Origin: Globodera rostochiensis
Taxonomy: Eukaryota > Nematoda > Chromadorea > Rhabditida > Heteroderidae
Length of the DNA stretch: 64,000 bases
Direction of reading: 5' to 3'
Assembly: GCA_018350325.1 (NCBI GenBank)
Contig: JAEVLN010000005.1
Location: 196,142-260,141, forward strand
Below the pieces are notes generated by a model that saw only the letters and a program-made list of their open reading frames with translations, was not told the origin of the DNA and did not search any database. The translations under genes and the position numbers were made by a program. Shown in pieces: positions 33,078-43,453 of the stretch. Position 1 is the first letter of the stretch; the number at the start of each line of letters is the position of its first letter.

Positions 33078-33135
33078 CGTGGGTTTGAAGACAGGGCTAA
33101 ATTCGCTCAGCTTGAAAGCCGATCTTCCACAATAG
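33078..33135 (+). CDS. Weak candidate exon with GTAATC donor
   Basis: The frame RGFEDRAKFAQLESRSSTI ends in phase 1 at GTAATC. Charged and helix-like. An acceptor could be TTTGAAG at 33090. A second island at about 33205-33250 (KIFNSIKHALERVK before GTTAAA) may be another small exon on the same strand. Confidence 0.25.
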
Positions 33136-33912
33136 GTAATCCACAATTGAAGTTAAAATTTAAGTATCATTTTATTATCCGCGAACGGATCTATTAAAAA
33201 AATCTAAAATCTTCAACTCCATCAAGCACGCCCTGGAACGAGTTAAAAGATAATTCACCTCATCGATCGTTAGAATATAGACGAACGAGGAAGAAAACAT
33301 AATAATTGGTATGGGCTAAACCAAAATTAAATTAAAATTTATTCTGCAAATAAATGCTTAAAGGTAAAGGTGTTGGGGGAAGTCAACTTTATATTTCTTT
33401 TTGTAACATATAAATTCTTGTTTTTTTGTATTTGAATTTTGTATTAAATAAATATTTTAATCCAACGAGTAAACCTTAATATTAATGCTTTAATATCTTA
33501 ATCCTTGGCTGTTATTTCACAGCGCTCAAACTTTGTAGAAAGTTAATATATAAATTGGGTTTTTTTTACTTTACAAATTTTTATTTAACTACAATATGCG
33601 AGATGTTTGCCCGTTTATGTCGTTGGTACTCGGCGAACGCGACAATAAATTGTACTATACCTTTAAATATAAGTATTTTATATTTTAAGATTTAAATATA
33701 AAACTACTTAAGTAAAATTGCAATTAAAATTATTTAAATTTAAAATATAAATAATGTCAGTAAATTAGAAAAGATCTTAGCTTCAAATATAAATTGATAG
33801 TAGAAAACTTCTATTACTGCAATTTGAATATTTTGGCATAAGATTAAATAAAAAATCCCTTACTCCCGCTAAAATTTCAAAAACGATGAAAAAAAAACAA
33901 TTTATATTCCAG
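33136..33912. other. AT-rich spacer upstream of the Fic exon
   Basis: Contains a GC island at 33596-33655 with a 30-codon frame (MRDVCPFMSLVLGERDNK, to 33688) and possible GTACTC donor. The residues that precede the Fic motif in FICD proteins (an ALAHYK-like block) are not visible here, so the previous Fic exon must be farther upstream or missing. Confidence 0.4.
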
Positions 33913-33988
33913 GTTTACATCCATCCATTTATCGATGGAAACGGACGCACGTCCAGGCTCCTGATGAACTTGATCATGACGCGGCGAC
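33913..33988 (+). CDS. FICD: Exon of a Fic-domain protein, FICD/HYPE-like AMP-transferase
   Basis: After the acceptor TTTATATTCCAG, the exon reads [20 protein letters not shown] and then IMTRR, ending in phase 1 at a GTTTGC donor. It contains the complete Fic active-site motif HPF-x-D/E-GNGR, including the catalytic His and the ATP-binding [23 protein letters not shown] is nearly the FICD sequence of animals. FICD is an ER-lumen enzyme that adds AMP to, and removes it from, the chaperone BiP. Only 25 codons are present; the residues after MNLI do not match the usual M-x-A-G-Y-P-P, as expected if the exon ends there, or if the piece is a degenerate copy. No other FICD exon was found within the window. 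Confidence 0.85.
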
Positions 33989-36719
33989 GTTTGCTGACAA
34001 ATATTTTACTCATTATTTAAATAAAAAAGATTGCCTTATTCAAATACTTTTAAAAAAATATCAATTAATTAAACGAAGTTAAACAAATATGCCAGGAAAA
34101 CATTAAACTAAATCTGCATTTCTTTTGAAATAAAATTATATCTCCAGACACAAATCTGTTTGAAATTATATAATATTTGTAAAATATTAAAATATAGAAA
34201 CCAAATAAATAAACGAATAAATTATAAACTAATTAAGACAATTTAAAATCTTTAAAATAATAATTATTAATTATTCTAAACATTTGACGTTGATAAAAGT
34301 TTAGTAACTCAAATATTAAAAAATTGGATTTATGTGTCCAAAGAATGCGGCGATAATTTTGCTGTTTGGTGAAAGTAAAAATTAATTAAAATAAAGAAAA
34401 TTGGCTAGCTTTTAATATTAAATTGGCGTTTGCGTCACAAGACCGAACAAGAGCACATTCGAGAACAGAAAGAGCAAAACATAAATATAAATAGAAAAAG
34501 AATAAAGTTCAAAATGCGACTACATCAATTTCCCTGTGTTAAAATGTCGAGGAACTTTATTTACCAAACAAATTATGATTTTAATAATATAAAATTTTAT
34601 CAAAAAATAAGTAAAATGTAAGCTAAAGAGCAATTGATTTTCAATCGTCATAATTTTGGCATAAAATAAACTAATATATATAATTAATTTTTAAATTTAA
34701 AAACATAATAAATTTGCATATCTTAAAAAAATTGCAAAAAACAATTAAATTCGAAATTGTATATGTAAATTGAGGCCGAAAATTCTCATGACGAGCGGGA
34801 CTACAGAATTTTTATCAATTACCGATGGAAAACACAAAAATAAACAATACAAAAAAGATAATAAAAATAAAATAAATAAAAAGAGCCCAGCCGGGATTAC
34901 AAAATTCTAAACGATAAACCAACATTTAATATTCAAATTAAGCTTATATCTTTCTTAAACTACCTATATTTTTACGAAAATTGTTTGCATTCTAATCATT
35001 CTTAAATTAATATGAAATCATTATAACTAAAATATTGCACATATTTCATAAGTAAAAATTACAAAATTAACAATTAAGGTTGTGAAGATTGCAGATTTCA
35101 ATGAAAATTATATTTTCTAGTCAAAAGAAATTTATTTAATTGATCAATGATATTTGAAAAAGATGGAAACAATCTTTTTGTTGTAAAAAAATAAAAAAAC
35201 GACATTTTGTATAATTAATTATTTTTAGCTGCTTAAAATTTACCACTTATAAATGAGTAAAGACTTTTTGTTTTTAATATACAATTTTAAATGTAACAAG
35301 ATCATTTTAATCGTTTTGTTCGTTTAGTTTTCAGTATGTATTTAAATAACTATTGTATTTATATTATATTCTTTTTATGTATTCCGAGCGTCGTGCTGCA
35401 TTTCTTGCATTGCTTTAAAACATTTTTATTTTATTTTACTAACTGAAATTTATGAAAAACAATCATTTTTTGATCATACTTGCATATTAAAAATTTAATT
35501 TTCAATATTCCCAAGCTAAACATTATACTCATTAATACTATATTAGTTGTTTTTTTATATGTAAAATTGTAAACAATTTGTATTATTTAAAGATTAATAC
35601 TTTTTTGTAGCGCTTTAAAATAATTACAACATGATCTTGAGCATTTGTTTACAATAATATTAACAAGTTCATTATATGCAGCGTTATTAAAACCGTTCTG
35701 CTTACGATTGTTCATAAATTGTTTTATTTTAAGATAGCAGATAATCCCCGCTACGCCTTTTGCGTTAATTATATCTTTAAATCTTTTCAATTTATTTATC
35801 TGTATATTTTAATAATTATTACTGTCATTTCCGGAGTTACCTCGAATCGCACAATAAACGATTTGTTGATTCCCATGGTTGCCATATTTATATTTTTATT
35901 TAATTATTCTTAATTTTATATTATTGGATTACATAATTTTAAAAATAAAAAAAGATGCGCGTAAGTAATATTATCTTAATATTATGTTTTGCGCACAATT
36001 TAAAATTTTTTTTTCAGCAGACAGAGCACAACGTCGCTTGAAATACACATATTTTAATTTATTAATTGAACTGCATTTTATATGATCAAAGGACCAAAGT
36101 TTTTAAGAACAAGAACCAGAAATTGCATTAACAAATTACAATTAATATCAGTTTTTTTGACTTTGAAAAATAAATAAAGCAGATTATGAGTTCCTTAGTT
36201 CAATAACATAAATAATTTTTTAAATTTTACATATCATTTATTTGAAAAATTTTGTAAATTAAATATACATTACCTAATGAAATATGGCATTCAAATAATT
36301 ATCAGATTCTCTATCTTTGTGTATTGTTTTGTAGAGATGGAAAATAAACAACTTAAAAATAAATAATGATATACAATAATCAATATATCTCCTAAATACA
36401 AAATGGCAAAAATAAATGCTTACTTTTAAATTTTAATACACTCAATTAAAACACTTTAACCAGACCAAACCGCCGCAATCGCCTGCGGCTGTCAACTAGC
36501 GCAAATTAAAAGTAAAACCCATACCCAACTAAATACAAAATTGATCTTCAGGTTGAATTTTATATATATCATAAAAATATTGGCTTCTGACATTTGTCTA
36601 CGAAATTTTGATTAATCAAAACTAATTCGCAATTTCAAAATGTCTTAGAAAATTTTTAGCTAACCAATTCTTTAATTTTTGCAGACTTGATATGCATTGT
36701 TTAAGCTTCCAAAAAGCAT
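33989..36719. other. AT-rich stretch with several unresolved islands
   Basis: Patches at 34335-34375, 34425-34475, 34770-34820, 35740-35860 and 36465-36510 are slightly GC-richer. Open frames such as EAENSHDERDYRIFINYRW (34772) have no splice support, and none resembles the C-terminal part of FICD. A 64-codon frame at 35719-35913 is hydrophobic. Confidence 0.4.
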
Positions 36720-36721
36720 AA

Positions 36722-37140
36722 ACTGGGCTTGGTCAGTCTCAAAGCCCCCGAGATAGGAGCCCTCAAAAGCGGGCAACGGCCTCCCGGGCCGCAGCTAATC
36801 TTCGAGGTTCTGCTCGCCTCGAAATTTGGCAAACCAACGCTGCGTTGTCCAAAGATTCACAACATCATCGCATAACGACGCAGACACATTTCTGGTCGAC
36901 TCGCTCGCTCCATGGCCCAATCGAAATTCGTGGAACAAGAGGGATCGGATTTGGGATTTGGAATGTTCCATTGAAAATTTTTTCAAAACAATTTGAGAAG
37001 AAAAGGACGGAAAATGGCTCTTAACGAATGCAGCAGAGTCTGCTCTTTCATATAGGCCAGAAATCGATCGGCTGCCTTTTGAGGCTGGCGGTGCAAAAAA
37101 TGACTATTTGCATTTGGCGACCACTTTCCGATCACCCCAA
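36722..37140 (-). mobile_element. 5' fragment of a mariner transposon
   Basis: Reading on the minus strand, the element begins TTGGGGTGATCGGAAAGTGG just inside a TA at 37141-37142, as expected for Tc1/mariner TA insertion. About 150 bp later comes the transposase start. No matching inverted repeat is present on the left, and similarity stops shortly after the GRP motif. The catalytic DD34D part is absent. This is a truncated, inactive copy. Confidence 0.85.
36795..36986 (-). pseudogene. Mariner transposase N-terminal DNA-binding region, broken
   Basis: ATG at 36986-36984, 63 codons to TAG at 36797-36795. Residues 9-60 form the paired helix-turn-helix of mariner transposases: SQIRSLLFHEFRLGHGASES, then WTTQRWFAKFR and NLED. 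Directly after the TAG the same frame continues LRPGRP, matching the conserved (E)-P-R-S-G-R-P linker, so the TAG is an in-frame nonsense change. Beyond GRPLPA the frame no longer resembles a transposase and the catalytic domain is missing. Confidence 0.88.
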
Positions 37141-37142
37141 TA

Positions 37143-37935
37143 ATAAAAATTTTTATCTTTATTAAATATAAAAAGCAGAAGTTGACTGGATTTTTGAAAT
37201 GATTTTTTAAATATTAAAAAAAGCTAATATTGCGACAAATGAACCGAATTGCAGTAATTTATTTTAGTAAATTTTACAAATTTACTCTTATGAATTTACA
37301 ATTACCAACTAATTTATAATTTCAAAAATTGATCGAACTAATAAAAATAAATAATATCTTAATTTAAAAATTCTTTACCAAAGAAGGCATTGCAAAAATA
37401 AATTTACGGCTTTAATTTGAGCACAAAATCCGACGATCTGTTCAAAGCATTACGGAAAACTTTCAACACTTCTCCTCATCAGTTCTAAAACATTGCTAAT
37501 TGTTAAATTTTGAATTTGTAAATGAAATGTACCATTTAAATGTAAACAAAATTTCTTAGGTTAAATATGTTTGATTTTAAATTATAGAATTAGTCCAAAT
37601 ATAAACCAAGATCTAAAGCTTTTTTTAATATTTGTCAACTGCTAGTTTTTCTTTTGTTCTAAAAAATTACTTTTTCCCGTACCTTGATGCTATAAGAAAC
37701 AATGAATATCCAAACATTGCTAGCAAATATAGCGAAGTAAAATGAATAATGACATGTTATGCTCGTCCCGATATATAATGAAAATGTAAAATGATTTTAT
37801 TAAATGAACAATCAAATTATGTTTAAACTATTTTGAATAAAAGCAATTGAAAAATTACCCAGTTTGACTAAAAATTAAATTACGCAAGTAAAAATTTTAA
37901 AGAGCAAAACAGCGTAAATAATCTTAATTAAATAC
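37143..37935. other. AT-rich spacer, nothing supported
   Basis: Only a weak GC patch near 37420-37480. Confidence 0.5.
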
Positions 37936-38036
37936 CCATTGGACTAGTCTGCGGACTTCGTTCACATGGAGCAGCAACATGTTTCTCGTTGGGCACACAT
38001 ACAATGCCGATGAGAGGTACCCTCAGAGGGAGAATA
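37936..38036 (-). CDS. Candidate internal exon with consensus acceptor
   Basis: The minus-strand acceptor CGAGTATTTTGCAG is followed by 101 nt and then a GTATTT donor. Only one frame is open across the whole exon (phase 2 in, phase 1 out): ILPLRVPLIGIVCVPNEKHV, then AAPCERSPQTSPM. The single open frame together with both splice sites makes this one of the better calls. Family unknown. Plus-strand frames (TWSSNMFLVGHTYNADERYP) are also open over part of it. Confidence 0.42.
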
Positions 38037-38189
38037 CTGCAAAATACTCGTGCCTGAGATTGCATTAATTTCATAATACCTTAAATTTTCAAAATTAACA
38101 ATTTCAAATCAAAAGCAATTCAGTCAAAAAATTTTAAAATATGGAAAATTATAAAAAATTCCATTTTTTGGCTGGCAGAATTTTTAGTC

Positions 38190-38300
38190 TCAAAAAAAAA
38201 GTCAATTTTTAGGGGAGCATTTTTTGAAAAGTTGATAGTTAATGGTGCATTTCGGTTTTATTACATTTTTCTTAAGGAATATTCCGAAAAAGGCTAAAAT
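38190..38300 (+). repeat. Single diverged unit of the 63-bp repeat found at 45.6 kb
   Basis: GGTGCATTTCGGTTTTATTA and CATTTTTCTTAAGGAATATT correspond to GGTGCATTTTTGGATTTTAT and CATTTTTCTTAAGGAATTTT at 45615-45713 and in the second copy at 51740. Same orientation, clearly diverged. Confidence 0.75.
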
Positions 38301-39265
38301 AGTTTTTCGCATATTTTAATTCAAAAATTTTAAAATTTATTAAAAATGCAAGAAATATACCAAAATATCTCAAGTAATAATGGTTTAATTAAAAAAGCTT
38401 AAAAAAATGACCAAAACCATCTATATAAAAAATATTATTATGAAAAGAATGATAGTATTTGCAAAAAAAAAATTTTCTTAAATCCTTTATTATACAGAGT
38501 TATCAAAGTTACAACAAATAAAAAGTATATTTCGCATCTTTAAATAATAATAATTTTTTATTATGTTTTTCCAAAAGGTCTAAAAAGAAAATATAATGAC
38601 AAAAAAAGAGCAACAGTTTGAGATTTCAAATTTATAAACACTCAGTACACCTTTAATTAAATTAAACAAAATATCGTTATTAATAAATCTCGAGTCCTGA
38701 TGAAAAAACGAAAAACAAGATCAACTCCAAGGAGCTAGAGAAAATAAATTAATTAAACACATTTAATTGTTAAAACTTTTCACGCATTTTGAAATGGACC
38801 TTTTGCTTATTGAACTATATTAGACTAAATTTAAATTGTGGCATTATGTTACTATATAACGCAGTTATAAATCATAATTTAATTACCAAACTTTTCAAGA
38901 ATTTAAATGTTAATAACAATTTTTTAAATCGTCATTAATGCAAATCTGCCAAACAAATAATTATATTATTTTGTTATTTAAATAATCAGTTGTGATAACC
39001 AAAGACAATAAAAAACTTGTAAAAGCAAATTGTTAAATCACTTTTACTATATGAAATGAATTTGTAAAGTTATTGAAATAATTTCAGTTATTTAATCGAG
39101 TCAAATAAGTAACTGAAAAATCAATTCTTAATTTGTAAAAATAAATTTAATTTTATGCAAATTCGACTTTAAGGGTGGTTAATATTAGTGTTCGGCACAA
39201 TAAAATTATCGCGCTAAAAATCGGTAAAATTCACGGCAACTTGTGTTCTCGTCTTGTTTGGACTT
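38301..39265. other. AT-rich spacer, nothing seen
   Basis: Poly-A-rich sequence without GC islands. Confidence 0.55.
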
Positions 39266-39317
39266 ATGGACCCGCAGTTTAGCGTTGTAAACAACAGCAG
39301 GAAACGAGAATGTTCAG
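39266..39317 (+). CDS. Candidate first coding exon with CAG/GTGCGC donor
   Basis: ATG at 39266, 17 codons (MDPQFSVVNNSRKRECS) and one base, then TTCAG followed by GTGCGCGC, a consensus-type donor (phase 1). The frame is also open upstream to 39222 with a hydrophobic stretch TCVLVLFGLMDPQ, so it could instead be an internal exon carrying the end of a membrane segment. GC content is well above the flanks. Confidence 0.36.
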
Positions 39318-39736
39318 GTGCGCGCAAAACCGTGTGAACATTCCATAAATTAGTAACCTAATCTTCATCATAATAAATTTAAAAAAATGCGAGTATTGGA
39401 TTGAAAACATAAAATACATAATCGTTTCACGCCTGATTTAACGGAAACAATTATTATAAAGCTGCAAAACATTCAAAATAATATTATAGTGTAATTAATT
39501 CCGACGCGTCTTCTATTTATTAAAAATAAAATTATTATGCATTTGTTAAAAAATATAAATTAACAAATAAACAAATAGACAATCAGCGTGCAATAAATAA
39601 TTTTTTTATAAATAATATTTTAAGCGGGTTTTGGCTGAAATAAACTATTTTGCTACCTATGTTATGAATCTATTAATCCGACTAGAATTTAATTCAAACG
39701 TGGGTTGTGTCAAAAAACTTTTCCTACATAGACTGA
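39318..39736. other. AT-rich spacer, nothing supported
   Basis: No further island before 39725. Confidence 0.5.
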
Positions 39737-39737
39737 G

Positions 39738-39961
39738 TTTCGGGTGATGATTTGCTACAAGCCCTCGACCGAACCTGCGAAGAGCTCCAGCTGACCCTCC
39801 GAAGAGAGATTTTTAACCTAATTTCAAAATATAATAATAAAAAGATTTGGGAGCCCGGCCGGTTTTCTCTCACATTTTTGATTTTATACGATAAATTGGT
39901 TAGTGAAAGGACATCAACATCTACAAAAATATGTAAATTAAAAATACACAAATATATGTAA
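39738..39961 (+). CDS. Candidate exon, coiled-coil-like then AT-rich tail
   Basis: An acceptor-like GACTGAG at 39737 opens a phase-1 frame of 74 codons to TAA. The GC-rich first part reads SGDDLLQALDRTCEELQLTL, then RREIFNLI, with leucines spaced as in an amphipathic helix. A second GC patch (WEPGRFSLTFLILYDKL) stays in the same frame. The minus strand is open as well but has a less protein-like composition (SSSQVRSRACSKSSPETQ). No family assigned. Confidence 0.36.
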
Positions 39962-40195
39962 TATGATTAAAATAAACCGTAAATCTAGACAAAGAGTTTT
40001 CATAGGTGCGGTGAAAAGACATCCATAATAACATTTTAGATAGTAAGCTTCAATTGAAATATAATACAATATCAAAGGGAATTTTTTTTTTTAGTAAAAA
40101 AGGTATTTAGTCATCTGAGTAAACCAGTGGTTCAGAAACAATATATCATAAATTAAATTTGTATTATCTCAAAACACAAGATAAATCCATATAAA

Positions 40196-40406
40196 TAGTA
40201 CAAAAAGACTAGATGTTTCGTTTTTTGTTTGAAATAATTTTAATTTATTAAAGAAAAATTGAAAAAAATAAACATTTAAAAAAAGAATTAAATAGAGCCT
40301 GGCAAATCTCATTTTCATTTACGACAGACAGCAAGCAGTCTTTGCTTTCCGGACTGCTAATTAACTACTGTATTAAACATTGAAAATTATAATGTATCAA
40401 TTAAAG
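40196..40406. repeat. Uninterrupted inverted partner of the split 13.0/13.8-kb repeat
   Basis: Bases 40196-40357 match the reverse complement of 13814-13972, and 40358-40406 match the reverse complement of 13040-13090. Here the two parts are contiguous. The part around 40300-40360 contains the frame NLIFIYDRQQAVFAFRTA described for the partner. Confidence 0.75.
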
Positions 40407-40471
40407 GAAAGACCGAAGACATATCCTTTGGGATTGGATGGTTACAATTTACCACTGGCAACGTGTTAGTG
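40407..40471 (+). CDS. Candidate exon with perfect GTAAGTATC donor
   Basis: The acceptor-like ATCAATTAAAG leads to 65 nt ending at GTAAGTATC. In phase 1 it reads KTEDISFGIGWLQFTTGNVL and then V, open throughout and beta-strand-like. The frame stays open upstream to 40360, so the true start may lie further left. A competing frame from ATG at 40393 (MYQLKERPKTYPLGLDGY) hits a stop just before the donor. Confidence 0.42.
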
Positions 40472-40575
40472 GTAAGTATCAAAGAAAAAAAAAACATCAA
40501 AGTGTCAGCTTTAAAATAGAGCCAAAGCAACCAGATAAAAACTAAAGAAAATTATACAAAAAAAATAGGGGATAA

Positions 40576-40761
40576 AGACAAGAATTATACAATTTGACAT
40601 TTGGCAGCAGCGGACCTTACGCAATGCTAACAATTTTTTACAAAACGCTAAATATGTATTATAAAAAATCCAACGGAACACTTACTTATCACGTTAAAAT
40701 GTGCAGACATCAGCTTGCCAACTTAAATAATGATTCAATATTATTAGAAAATAATTATTGA
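40576..40761 (+). CDS. Candidate exon, 61 open codons
   Basis: Open from after TAA at 40573-40575 to TGA at 40759-40761, with no early ATG. Reads ELYNLTFGSSGPYAMLTIFY, then KTLNMYYKKSNGTLTYHVKM and CRHQLANLNNDS. It begins about 105 nt after the donor at 40472, a plausible short intron, but the phase-0 continuation would use an alternative frame (GIKTRIIQFDIWQQRTLRN). One of the two is a likely second exon. Confidence 0.33.
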   Translation, partial: RQELYNLTFGSSGPYAMLTIFYKTLNMYYKKSNGTLTYHVKMCRHQLANLNNDSILLENNY

Positions 40762-41037
40762 TTTAATCCAAAAATCTTAACATTTTACAAAAAAATATCA
40801 ATTAATTAAATTGAATAATAATAAAAAATATGGGATTCTCGGTCTCTTAAAACAAAAGCAACGATATTTCGATGTTTTCTTCTTATTACTGCAAAAATAA
40901 TTAAAAGTTTTTAAAAATATTAATATTAAGAGATATGTGAAAAAAATAAAAACCAACAACATTCATCATAATTTTACAAAAACCCCAGCTACAACTTGTT
41001 GCTTTAAACACCTAAAATTTAAATGACTTGTCGATAC

Positions 41038-41695
41038 ACAGAAGTTTCACCTGACGCAATTTGGCCAGCAGAAGATTCCATAATAAAAGTTAAAAAGCTT
41101 TTATGAAAGATACAAATATTTCTTATATTTAACTTTACAAAAAAATTTTACTCTTTTCAATAATAAAAAAATAAGTTTCTGTGAATTATAATAAAGCGAC
41201 AAAAAAAAAAATTATTTATAAACCTTAAAATTTTATAAATGCATTAAATGGATGAGCAACCTAAAATATGTTTCATATATTAGAGATGACAATGCTTGAT
41301 GAAATATAATTTTTTTATTTCTTAATAAGTAAAAGTAGGAAGAATCGTAAAAGATTATTAAACGCTAAAACGACAACATAAATATAAAAAAACAACAAAT
41401 TAAAAAATAGTTATTTAGCTGAAAATAAATAGAACAAAGGTCCCTTCAAAAAGGATGAGCAAAGAATGATGCGTGAACGCAACAACATGGTTCGAGTGAT
41501 TGCGAATTTATAATAAAAATATATAAATTTAACAAATTTGCAAAAAAAACTCTAACAAAAGCTTTATGTGAACTATAACTATAATAATCAATAAACCATT
41601 AAACAAGCACAAGTTTAATTTCAACTGATAAAAAGCTAAACAAAATAGTAGTAATACAAACGGCTGATTAAATATAAAGTTGCTTTTAGCAACTT
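41038..41695 (+). repeat. Partner copy of the 27.57-28.15-kb repeat
   Basis: Same orientation as 27570-28150. Ends in the hairpin GTTGCTTTTAGCAAC. An insertion of about 80 bp relative to the partner lies near 41480-41600. Confidence 0.85.
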
Positions 41696-41940
41696 AAAAA
41701 AAATATTGTATTTTTTAAAATTTGTTAAAATAATCATTATTTACACAAGGATGACAGAAATGAAGACGGATCTTGATGCAGAAGCGGGATCATCATAAAA
41801 ATCAAATTACAGATGAAAAGCGATAAAATTTAAATTGGTTTGAAAACGCTAAACTGTTTACTAATAAAAAAAAAGTTTTTATTTAATGCAATTTTTACAA
41901 TTAAAAATTGTTCTGATGGAAGCATTGACATAAAGGTTAC

Positions 41941-41987
41941 CTGTTTATGGGTCCGATACGATAGGAAGACTAATGAGCTTTGCGTTC
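41941..41987 (-). CDS. Candidate 47-nt micro-exon with strong splice sites
   Basis: The minus-strand acceptor TTACACATTTTCAG matches the animal consensus closely, and CAG before GTAACC is a consensus donor. Of three frames only phase 1 is open to the donor: TQSSLVFLSYRTHKQ. The short exon is GC-richer than its flanks. This is the best-formed acceptor/donor pair on the minus strand. Confidence 0.42.
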
Positions 41988-42621
41988 CTGAAAATGTGTA
42001 ATTTAAAAAATACTTTAACATTTTTCTCGCATAGTTCTTTAGTTTTAGAAATAAATTTTTCCAAAATTGTTACAACGCTATTATTCGTTAACTTGTGAAT
42101 AAACGATAGTTTATTTATTGGTTATTTTTTTGATTATTTGTTCGAATCAATGGAGTTGCCCTTGAGGTGCAATTATTGAAAAAATATTTGAATTTTTTAT
42201 ATTCGTTATTATGTGACGTGTATTTATAATATAACTTTAAAATTTTCGTTTGGTAATTGTTTTTTAAAATTTATTGTTCACTATTCTTGAATTAAAAATG
42301 GAGATTTTGTTATTTAATTTATAATTACTCAGAAAATATTATTTATATATAATTTAAATTTTTTGAGCTCGACAACTTTTAAATAACAAAATTTATTGTT
42401 TCCTTCAATCTGCTTTTTATTGCGCAGCTCTATTGATTTATTGTTAGTTTAAAATTAATAATGTTGTTTAATTTCTTTCCTGAATTCAGACTGAATTTAA
42501 GAGTTATTTGTTTTTAAGTTTTGATCTCAATTTCTTGATTTTTTAAGAGTAAAATTTTTAAATATTTTTTCTGTGTATTTGTGGCAATCCAATTTGATTT
42601 CAATTTGTCTCAATTTATTAG
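41988..42621. other. AT-rich spacer, nothing supported
   Basis: No GC island. Confidence 0.5.
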
Positions 42622-42753
42622 TGCTCATCTTTTCCATATATTCTTTCAATTTTATTATTACACATTTTGGTCACATATTTTAACTTGGTATTTCGTAAAA
42701 ATAGCTTTTCTCGTGTGGCCTATGTAAATGCTCCAATCTGCCTAAGATTTGAG
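42622..42753 (+). CDS. Candidate exon with transmembrane segment
   Basis: Acceptor TCAATTTATTAG, 44 codons in phase 0, GTTTTT as a weak donor. Reads CSSFPYILSILLLHILVTYF, a transmembrane-length hydrophobic run. Basic NLVFRKNSFSRVAYVNAPIC follows, then LRFE. The hydrophobic-then-basic order fits a membrane helix followed by a cytoplasmic loop. T-rich DNA readily gives such hydrophobic frames, so the call rests on the GC-richer second half (42700-42753). Confidence 0.33.
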
Positions 42754-43353
42754 GTTTTTGGTTATAATTACAATTAACCTTTAGTTGTTTTTTATTTATT
42801 GTGTTTTTATTTAATTACAACATGCAGACTGCTCTAGGATTTTTTGCATTCTCTTTTTTGAAATTGCAGTAAATATAATTATTGTAATGAATTTAAAATC
42901 TCAAAAACATTTAACATAATTAATTGAATTTAAAGGATTGTTTGCCATAATTCACCGCTATTGTTGTTTTAAAAAACTTCTTCTGACGACTGATCAAGCA
43001 TTAAATTGTTTTTAGGTTTTGTTGTCTGATTCTGTATAATAACGTGCATTTTTATTAGCCAAAAAACTTTAGGGTAAAGATTGTTTATCTGCGTTGTAGC
43101 AAAAGCATCTTTTCCACTAGTTAAAATTAACATTTCCGTAAGAATTTCCTTTTATGATCCCTAATAGTTTTATTTATTTATCTATTTAGTTTATTTTTCT
43201 TTTAATCGTGGTTTTATATTTTTATATCTTCTTATATTGATACTGCCATTTTTAGCTCACCTAGTTTAATTATTTGCTTATTAAATTTTACAGTTGATAT
43301 GCTTATTAATGATTGAGTTAAAAAATACTTTTTTTTAAATTTAACGTCAGCAC
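42754..43353. other. AT-rich spacer
   Basis: A 16-codon frame at 42823 (MQTALGFFAFSFLKLQ) is too short to call. Otherwise A/T tracts. Confidence 0.45.
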
Positions 43354-43453
43354 TTTATATAAATTATTTGATTTAAATTTGTCATTTTCTCTTCGCTCGT
43401 TGCGGCAAAGCCCATGCTGTGGAAAAGACCGAGATTGACAATGTTGGTCGATG
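43354..43453 (-). CDS. Candidate internal exon, hydrophilic
   Basis: The minus-strand acceptor TTTTATAAGCAG is followed by 100 nt (phase 2 in, phase 0 out) to a GTGCTG donor. Reads IDQHCQSRSFPQHGLCRNER, then RENDKFKSNNLYK. The surrounding open frame is 70 codons. Another minus frame (HRPTLSISVFSTAWALPQRA) is open for 23 codons. No family recognised. Confidence 0.33.

Noticed and set aside
39880..39930. Similarity between GTGAAAGGACATCAACATCT here and GCGAAAGGACAAACATCAAC at about 44117
   Set aside because: The match is short, gapped and without flanking similarity; probably chance.
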